A stretch of DNA of 64,000 nucleotides, from the NCBI GenBank assembly GCA_029207755.1, contig JARCOQ010000016.1:811001-875000 (forward strand), in the 5' to 3' direction. Shown in pieces: positions 55,701 through 64,000 of this stretch (position 1 is the first letter of the stretch; every line of letters starts with the position of its first letter). The position numbers and the translations under genes were made by a program. The DNA comes from Chamaea fasciata. Taxonomy: Eukaryota; Chordata; Aves; Passeriformes; Sylviidae. Under the pieces are notes generated by a model. The model saw only the letters and a program-made list of their open reading frames with translations, had not been told where the DNA came from and made no database searches.

Positions 55701-58700
55701 ACTTTCAATATTAATGAGTTACTGTGTTACTCCTTTGAGCATGGGCTCTAACCAGAAAGATGTTCAGAACTTTTGTTTTTTACATTGCTGGCAGCATCTC
55801 CCACTGATTTTGATGGTATTGTGTGCTTTGACACTTCCTGCATGATGTGTTTTTGTTTGAACCAGTCTTCAGACAGAGAGATGACAAACGTCTCCTCTTC
55901 AATAGTTTTGTGTTTTGAAGCACAGACCTGACCCCTCTGTAATCAGCATTTAGAGACAACCTTTAAGGATTTAGCTAAATACAAAATACTGGGTTTGTGA
56001 GATACTTCACGTGCTCGTAGTATGGTATTTCACGTGTCTGTAAAGAGAAGCAAGTATGTGTTATGCTTTCTTGTTCACTTTCAAGCAAATAGGATAAATA
56101 AAAGATGAAATAAGAAGGAGTAGCTTGAAGGTGAAGTCCAGGTTTCCACTAAGTGCATCAGTGCCTTAGCAGATTAAGGAATTTTGCAGTAATGCAGCCA
56201 CCAAGTAAATAAATTTGGAGATAATGTATTCCTGACTATTAAATGCTTTTTGCTGTTTGTTTTGTAATGCTCTATATTCCACTCCCAAAATGAGGTAATA
56301 ACTTGTTATTCTTCCCACTGCATCCCATACCCAAAATTCTACTGTTGGAGTAAACTTTAATCCCAAGTTTGTATAATGTGACTTGTTAATGAGAAATGCG
56401 TGTTCACAGATGCAACAACTTCCATGTGACTTCAAATAAATAGGCTAAAATCTGTGAAGTAATATAGTATTAATTACTAACTGTGTCAGGAAGTTGTTCA
56501 AATGATTGTGGAGTGAGCTGATGTAATTGCCATCTCCTCAGATGTTCTCTGCTCCATTAACTGCTGCGTGCTCAGAGCAGGGGCTGAGTTTGTGCTCTGT
56601 CTTTTGGCGCACGCTCCTGATAATGCGCACGGTGCCCTCATGGGAAGTTTCTCCAGGGCGTGTGTGCTGTTTAGAGACCCTGGGAATTCTCCTAGATAGT
56701 CAGCCGTAAGCTCTCACGTCTTCACCTGAGCCATCCCACTGCCAGCCTGCCCAGCAGGAATCCCGAACTGTGGTCCCCAGGTCAGTGGCGGAGGATTTCC
56801 AGGTGCTCTGACTGGCTGTTTAATGACTCTAATGGTACAGCGCGTGGCCGGGCGCTTGTGACCGAGGATACGGCTGAGAATCAACTTTTCCTAGAGTGGT
56901 TTCAGGGTGATCAGTGACTGCTTTGAATTTGAAAATGAGTGTTGATTTATGGGGGGGGGGGGGGAGCCACCATGAAGGGGGAGATTTTTTTTTTTTTTTT
57001 TTGGCTAAGAGAAAGATTGAAAAAAGACAGATCCCCCCCCTTCCACCTATTCCCCTTTTCCCCCTCTTTGCTGTCTGTTGATATAAAGGATGTGATCATG
57101 GCATCGGTAATGTGGTGCAGGCTTTGTCACATTGCTGGTTAGGGGGGTGAGGGACGGGAGCATGTGGTAGATCAGGTTTGTTAAAGCTGTGAACTTCTGA
57201 GGGCTGTTTACCTCTTGTGTCCTTGTGCAGTACTCAACACAGCAGAGTTGTTGTTTGATGCTTAAGTAATACCAAGACCAGCAAGCACATAGTGTTTTCC
57301 CAGACAGCTTCTCTGAAACAGCCCCTGTTCCCTGCGTGGCTTGTGAGTCCACTTTGGGTCTTGCAGCAAGTCCTGTGGGACTCTGCCCAACTCAGTGGCA
57401 GCTCAGTAGCTTAAGAAGACTCCCAAAACCAAATTTGACAGATTTTAAGTAAAGTTGGTACAGTGATGGAAGACAAACATGGTGCATGTGAAAGTGGCAG
57501 GATAGCACATGACCTGTACTTCTTTTCTCTTTCAGGTACATGTATCATATTCTGACTAAAAACACAACGGTAACAGATCACAACCGCAACCTGCTGGTGG
57601 AGACCATTCGTTCCATCACGGAGATCCTGATCTGGGGGGACCAGAATGACAGCTCAGTGTTTGAGTGAGTTCTCCTGAGCCACCTCTCTCTGACGCTCTG
57701 CTTTGGTGTTTGAAGAGTGCTTGGAGTTGTACAGAGTTCTGTACACTATTACTGTTAACTCCTCCAAGAATGTATTTCATGACTGAATGTAAAAAGCTGT
57801 ATCCTGTAGTAGGTGTGTGAGCAGGTTCATATTCATGTCATACAGGAATTTGCTGTTTCTAAAACTGTTTGGACTCCAGAGCCCCTTTCAAGTATTGCTT
57901 TTGTTTTACTCTCCATTCTTTTGATATAAATACAAACTCTAACCTATTTTAGGGTCCAGATTTGCTCAGTGCATCTATAAATATCACATTGCTTCAATTT
58001 ACCAAAGATACCACAAATAAATACCTTGTTCTAGCTGTGGTATTTAGAGCTGCTTGACAAATTGAATATACTAAAATATGCTGATTTCTTGATACCTTTT
58101 TTCCTGCATAATTTGAATTTTTAAGCCCTCTTGTTTAGTATTTAAGGTTTTTGAAAGATATTCTTTTGTTATACAGATGATTTGCAAAGCAATTCTTCAT
58201 AAAAGCAAAACATGCCTGTCAAAGTTGCCTGCTCCTAGCCGAATTATGTTCCTGTTACTTACAGCATGTGACTTAATGACCTCTTTCCTTTATTTCAGCT
58301 TTTTCTTGGAGAAGAATATGTTTGTGTTCTTCCTGAACATCCTGCGTCAGAAGTCTGGTCGTTACGTGTGTGTGCAGCTGCTGCAGACTCTGAACATCCT
58401 CTTTGAGAACATCAGCCATGAAACATCCCTGTGTAAGGACACACTTCCAAACTGCTTAGGATGAAGTGGTCAGGACCTGATTGGATTCCCTTTCATTCAA
58501 TGAAATTTAGTCCTAGTACCCCCAGAGAGAACTATGTGAATTACTAACAATCTTTGCAATTCAACACTACCAAAAATATGGTGTAAACTGACTCCACAAT
58601 GTCTTTTAATGTAAATTTCCAGTGGTGCAAAAGTAGTTCTTTGGTACAATAAGCATTTAGCACATTTCGTGGGCTTAAGTCAGATTAGTTGTGATCTGAA

Positions 58701-61700
58701 ATGTTCATTTGCTGCCACAGGTCACGTGGTGAAACTCTGGTGTGTAATTTGTACTGTAACTCTTCTGGCATCGTTGGTGCTGGCAGTCAGCCGTGGGAGG
58801 TTCCTTCAAGGTTTTTGGATGTAAAGGATGGAGAATTAATAATCTGAAGTGTTCCACAACTGTTTTGAAAGTCATCATCAAGCCTTGGAGAGTTGGGACT
58901 TTGAGAGGAAAAAAGTTGAGTGTTATTAGCTGCAGAACTTACCTGAAGTGAGCAAGATGAAGTATATTCTCAGCTGTCTTGTTCTTAGGAGCAAAGACCT
59001 TTGTAGGGAGCAAATCCTTTATATTAATGCTCAGAGACATCACTTGAGCTGTTTGGCTGAAAGTTGTGATCTTCAATCATCAGGCTATTGCTTTTTAGCT
59101 GGTACTTTAAATACAGCCTGTTACCACAGTGATTTTTTTGGTTAACCTGTGTAAATACTTCTTTTTTTTTTTTTTTTCAGACTACCTGCTCTCTAATAAC
59201 TATGTGAATTCTATCATTGTCCACAAATTTGACTTTTCTGATGAGGAGATCATGGCCTATTATATATCATTTTTGAAGACTCTTTCCCTGAAACTCAATA
59301 ATCATACTGTACATTTCTTTTATAATGAGGTAAGTAAAGAAAGTTGCAGTATAATGATAAGAGAACTTGAATTAGAAGTTGATAAGAGTGTGGCACATAC
59401 TCTGTTTTGTCTCCTAATGTCTTGCTTTTATTTTTATAATGGCCATACCAGTGGTTGTGAATTTGTTTGTGAGGATCTCTGCACAAGCATGGCTTTGTCC
59501 TCTTACAGCTATAATAAACCAAAAATATGGAAGTTAGTGTTATATCGGTTAATTTCAGCAGTTCTAAAGTCTTCTTCCCTGAGAATTTAACGTTTGTTTG
59601 TGCGTTGTTTTCTTGTGCGTTCATAAACAGGATCTTTTCTGTTGCATCACTTGGTTCTAAGAGGTTTAGCCAAAGTCCAGCAAGCTGATTCAAAGGGCAG
59701 AGCTGGAAGGGGCTTTTCCCCTCTGCAGTCTGCTTTCTGCCAGAAGAGGGCACGAAAGCACTGAGGATGTGCACAGCTATCCTGGGAGGTTCTGATGCTC
59801 AAAGCAGTTTATTTTAATGCAGAGCTACAAATGCAGCTGAATGTGCATTGTAAAATCATTTTGATTTCTTAAATAGAAGGTAAAGGTACCCTGTTAGTAC
59901 GCAGAGAACAGAATTCATACAAAATCCCAAGCCATATTCTGTCCATGTTTAATGAATACTTTCTTTCCTCTTGTTACAGCACACTAACGACTTTGCTTTG
60001 TACACCGAAGCTATTAAATTTTTTAACCACCCCGAAAGCATGGTCAGGATTGCTGTTAGGACTATAACTTTAAATGTCTACAAAGGTATGCTTTTTATAT
60101 ATTAAAAAAAAAGCACGTGCACAAATCTTGTTTCACTGTAGTTTAATTTTCAGTAATTTACTTGTGAGGGTTTTTTGTCTGTTTTATGAGATTGAAAAGC
60201 TTAGCATGTTGACAAGTTTCAGATACACGTTTTGACTTTGGTGACCACTATCCTAAACCTGCAGTATGTACTTGTGAATAGCATGATTTTCTCACCAATG
60301 AAACTGGTTTTAAAAAAAACCCAGAGGTGTTGGACATAAAGAAGGAATTTCAGCTTCCCTTCCAAGAGAGGTCAGAATGTGACCGTATTTAAAAAGTAAA
60401 CAAACAGAAACCCCAAAACCAGAGTGTTTCAAGAATGTAAATTACCTTTTACTGCTGAAATTGAGCTTTCTAGTGCATGAAGCAGTAACCAATATCACTC
60501 CCTCTTGAATTGGAAGTGCATTAAATTGACTGTGGAACTGTTCGGTGCTGCAGTCACTCCAGTCTCAAGAGGAGCTGGATCATTCCCAGGGGTGCTCAGT
60601 GCAGACTGGGGGGCTGCAGTCTCAAACTCCTGTGCTGGGCATTCCAGCAGGATGTAAGGAGAAAACCTAAAGCTTCACTGGGAGAGCGGTTGAGCCCTGC
60701 CAGGGGTTTTCCAGAGAAACAGAGGCATCTGTATTGTTTGAGGTCTTCAAAAGTCAGCAGGGACCTCAGCAACCTGGTTGAACTTTGAAGTTAGCACTGC
60801 TTTAAGGATGTCTGCTCTAAACCCAATGTCCAAAAGTCACTTCTCCCTAAATTGTTCTCAGGGTATATAACATTTTTAATAAACTGAAAATGCCAAAAAA
60901 AAGTTGTTTATTCTGAACTTCTGCCTCTGAAATCAGCATGCTGTAAGGTAATATGTATTATGCAATATACTCATGCAGGGCTTCTTGTTCTTTAGTCCAT
61001 TTTAAGTTAAATTACATGTTGAATTACACAACTTTCTGTCAATTAAGAGAGGAAGTGGCTTGACACTCTTCATAAAAGAATATGAAGTATTTTTTAAAAC
61101 AATGAGCACTTTGCTTTGCAAATGACTGGATAGCCTGCATAGCAGATAGGGTCTTTTCAGTGTTGACTGCAACATTTCTTCTTGTGTGTTGAGTAATGGG
61201 CACTTGATACTTGCCTTCTGCTTCAAGGAACTGTAAATGTAAATAAGAGCTCACAAAAAAGAGCAGATTATAGGCTTCATATCCTTTTCGTGATATACTT
61301 ATGCAACTAAGTATTTTTATGAAAAAAAAATTACTTGTCTAGAATTTTCATTGAATGTTGTAGCGTTATAATGCTTAGAGTTGAAAAAGCAGAGCTCAGA
61401 TGTTCAGGTTTGATACTTTTCTGACTACCTGTTTGCATATATTCTGCTCTAACACCTACCCTGAATGTTTTAGTTTAGATGCTTTGTGCTTTAGCATTTT
61501 AAACCCTTTTAGAGGATGTCACTATCCCAGTTCCTAATCCTGTTAACTGTTGTCTGTTTCTTTTGCCCTCCCTTCACTGATGATTCCTGTGTTCCTTAAT
61601 GCAGTGTCATGTAAGTCTAACTAGCTTGACTCTCAGCATTACTGCTTTATTCTTGTGCTTCTCTCTTTTTAATGAATAATGTGCTAAAAGAACCTTTCTG

Positions 61701-63132
61701 AATTCTGAATACATTTGCTTATTTTCAGACATCTGTAAATATATCAACATTAGGCTCATTCAAGCCAGCTAAGAACTGATGTGACATTTCTATAGATTTC
61801 CATTTCATGCCTAAGATTGTGTCAGGTGTATACTCGTAAGGAAAACTAGCATGTAATCAAATTCAGAAGATGCTTTGTTGTATTTCTTAAAAAGCAGTAA
61901 AAAATATTGGCACCTGATTTTTCTTTTTTACTGATTTCTCTCCAGTGGACAACCAGCCTATGCTGCATTACATTCGAGATAAAACTGCAGTTCCTTATTT
62001 CTCCAACCTCGTCTGGTTTATTGGCAGCCACGTGATAGAACTGGATAACTGTGTGCAGACTGACGAAGAGTAAGCTTTTACAAATGCTGCCTCTTGAACA
62101 GAAATGCTTTGCCCGGATGTCAGTGGTGTCCTTATTTGTCTGTAGTAGTCCAGTTAAATTAGTTTCTACATGTGGGCAGTTCAGACTTTTCAGTCTTTAA
62201 AGTCTTTTAGTGATTCTTCAAGGTAACAGTTAGTGCTGTGTGCCTGATCTGTGCTGATATCCCGACAAGTAAATTAGTGTTTGCAACAAGCCTTTTGTTT
62301 ATCTTAGTTCTGTTCTGTTAAAAATAGCAGATATCCAGAAGACACAACTGGTATTTTGTGCTTCTCAATCCTACAGACTTTGTCTTTTTAACATTCTTTT
62401 TCTATGAGTCATCTCATTAAAAGAACTTTCAGAAAAGGTTCTAGGAAAACGATTTAAACTAGAAAAATGAACTTTATTATGGGAACTCTCAGACCTGACA
62501 TGGCAGTGTAATATTCCATTATCAACTACAGAAATACTTTGTTGGTTCAGGCTGTTCTTGGTTTGTCTTGCCACCCCCACCTTAGAGTGGGCATGTGTTT
62601 CTTGCTTTCCTAAAGTGAGGAGGTAGGTGTTAAATAGAACACCAAAATCTTCTTTCATTTTTGGAAAAAAAAAACTTCTCATTTTTGTAGCTGGCTTGTG
62701 GAAAGACTGGCAGTGAAAAGCAAAGCTTTGTAAAAACAGTCTTGTGAAAACTTGGGGGATTATGCTTGCTTGGTATGTGCATCCTAAAGAAAATGCAGGC
62801 AACTGTTTAACAGTTGCATTAGTTGACTTCACAGAAACATCTGCTTTGGGCGTGTACTTGAGCCGGGTGATCTGTGGCATTAATTTAATTTTTCCCGAAG
62901 TTTTTAAGACTTTCACAATTGATCACATACAATTTTTTACTTCTGCTCTCTTTCCAGGCACAGAAATAGGGGCAAACTGAGTGACCTGGTAGCAGAACAT
63001 CTTGATCATTTGCATTACCTTAATGATATCCTTATCATTAACTGTGAATTTTTAAATGATGTGCTGACAGACCACCTACTTAACAGGCTCTTTCTTCCCC
63101 TCTACGTGTATTCATTAGTAAATCAAGACAAG
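52781..63132 (+). CDS. CLEC16A: CLEC16A, first eight coding exons (residues 1-301; gene continues)
   Basis: CLEC16A is an endolysosomal protein that in mammals works with the ubiquitin ligase RNF41 (NRDP1) and USP8 to control mitophagy and autophagy. Despite its name it is not a typical C-type lectin. Coding exons: 52,781-52,860; 57,536-57,664; 58,299-58,432; 59,181-59,329; 59,980-60,085; 61,605-61,610 (6 nt); 61,946-62,069; 62,958-63,132. All introns are GT-AG, and the 903 bases give exactly 301 codons. The protein starts [15 protein letters not shown] and stays close to human throughout ([60 protein letters not shown]). The N-terminal FPL domain lies at about residues 50-200. The start lies in the CpG island, and introns carry no other recognised gene. 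The last visible exon ends in phase 0 (NQDK), and the remainder is outside the window. Confidence 0.96.
56951..57002. repeat. Poly(G)14 and poly(T)18 tracts in CLEC16A intron 1
   Basis: Fourteen G (56,951-56,964) are followed after 20 bases by eighteen T (56,985-57,002). Homopolymers this long are slippage- and error-prone. The intervening gagccaccatgaaggggg resembles a Kozak start, but its frame closes after eleven codons. Confidence 0.85.
61605..61610 (+). other. CLEC16A: CLEC16A 6-nt microexon
   Basis: The exon ending at 60,085 leaves one base (G) and the exon at 61,946 begins TGGACAACCAG. Direct joining would read K-V-D-N-Q. Between them, ccttaatgcag|TGTCAT|gtaagt supplies a perfect acceptor, six bases and a perfect donor. 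Inclusion gives K-V-S-L-D-N-Q, which is the human sequence as I remember it. Phase is unchanged because the insert is six bases. It is too short for ordinary exon finders. Confidence 0.85.
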
Positions 63133-64000
63133 GTAAGCTTATCCCTGCAAACAGGTAATTCTCAGAGGTGCTGCTCGCTTCCTTGGGCAGTAGGTATATG
63201 GTACTCTTGGTATCTGTGTGTGGTTTACATGAAACAGCTTGAGTAAGGTGCCTGTAGAGGAAATACCATGAGAGGGAATTCAAGAGCACAGCAAATCAAA
63301 TGTTATTCAACAAAAAAATGCTGGTTTGGGTGACATGGTGGTTAAAAGCTCACAGGAGGTGAGACCAAGAAGAACGGCAGATTTGGCACAGGGTTTAAAT
63401 TTCTGCGACACTGGGCGATGTGTGATTTCCTTTTCTGTTAAGGTAACTTCTCTTCTGGCAAAAGCAGGTTTGCTGTGATTTAAGAATCTGTCCAGGTAGA
63501 AAACACACACCTTTGGGTTTGATACTTATTTCTTCTATTTGTTGAGAAGCTGGGTTTCAATGTGATGGAGCTGAATTTATTTTTTAAGTGTGGCCATTAA
63601 ATTAAGTGGGAAACAATTTTTTAGTGAAATAAACTATTTTTTTTTAAACCTGCCCAGATTCCTGCATTCAGGAATTCCAAGTCTTGTGGGTAATATTATT
63701 TCTTGCTATCTGAATAGCTAATTTTCACATTAATGAATGCTAACTGAGAAGAATTTTTTGAATGAATAGTAGCATAGTGAAAACCAATCTGCTTCTTAGA
63801 TGCTCAAGTGTTTAAGTTGCTGAAGTGACCATGAGAGACGGTAATTAATTGCAATTTTTTAACCAAGGTAGAGTGAGGGATATGCTTATTCAGAGTCTCT
63901 ATTTCAAATAGTTTACAAGTAGTGAATGTAAAAGAGCATGATGCTTTCTGAATATTCTGTAGCAGAATGTGGAACAACACAAGTTTTGTTTTTAAATAAA
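63133..64000 (+). other. CLEC16A intron (right edge)
   Basis: After the gtaagc donor at 63,133 no further CLEC16A exon is recognised before the window ends. The next conserved block (starting GGERPKISLPVSLYLLS in human) is not seen. Confidence 0.7.

Noticed and set aside
56966..57008. Kozak-like gccaccatg between poly(G) and poly(T) in CLEC16A intron 1
   Set aside because: The frame is eleven codons, mostly phenylalanine from the T run, and lies inside an intron.

Overview
This is a vertebrate, almost certainly avian, nuclear genomic window. It has intron-rich genes with GT-AG splice sites, CpG-island promoters and a chicken-repeat-1 (CR1) LINE tail. The gene order TVP23A - CIITA - DEXI - CLEC16A is the same as on human 16p13.13. 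No bacterial-type operon, CRISPR array, intact mobile element, tRNA or rRNA was seen.

Layout. (1) About 1-4,080: the 5' end of TVP23A on the minus strand, in a CpG island, with its first two coding exons at 3,421-3,581 separated by a 72-nt in-frame intron. The rest of the gene runs off the left edge. (2) 4,078-4,440: a CR1 LINE 3' end. (3) 4,441-19,009: the TVP23A-CIITA interval, with an orphan CpG island near 12.0-12.6 kb and a consensus ISRE near 14.24 kb. Either may belong to a CIITA promoter. (4) 19,023-38,079: the complete CIITA coding sequence, rebuilt as 19 coding exons, 3,372 nt and 1,123 residues, with every exon phase checked. (5) 38,080-49,800: CIITA 3' UTR and intergenic or DEXI-intronic DNA, with a 72-bp-period duplication and a candidate DEXI 3'-terminal exon. 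(6) 49,800-53,150: a large CpG island with a 34-copy GC-rich minisatellite, the 93-residue DEXI gene on the minus strand, and the divergent CLEC16A promoter with GC boxes, an ETS-type site and an NRF-1 palindrome. (7) 52,781-63,132: the first eight coding exons of CLEC16A (301 codons), including a 6-nt microexon. The gene continues past the right edge.

CIITA is the master coactivator of MHC class II transcription. CLEC16A is an endolysosomal and mitophagy regulator, DEXI is a small membrane protein of uncertain function, and TVP23A is a Golgi vesicle protein. In mammals the CIITA-DEXI-CLEC16A block is a known autoimmune-risk region, and the avian window keeps its order and orientation.

No wholly new system is evident. 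The most useful observations are the CLEC16A microexon, the frame-preserving TVP23A mini-intron, the minisatellite beside the DEXI/CLEC16A promoter, two hairpin-forming sequences in CIITA introns, and the unassigned candidate promoters upstream of CIITA. Comparisons with human proteins are from memory, not from alignment.
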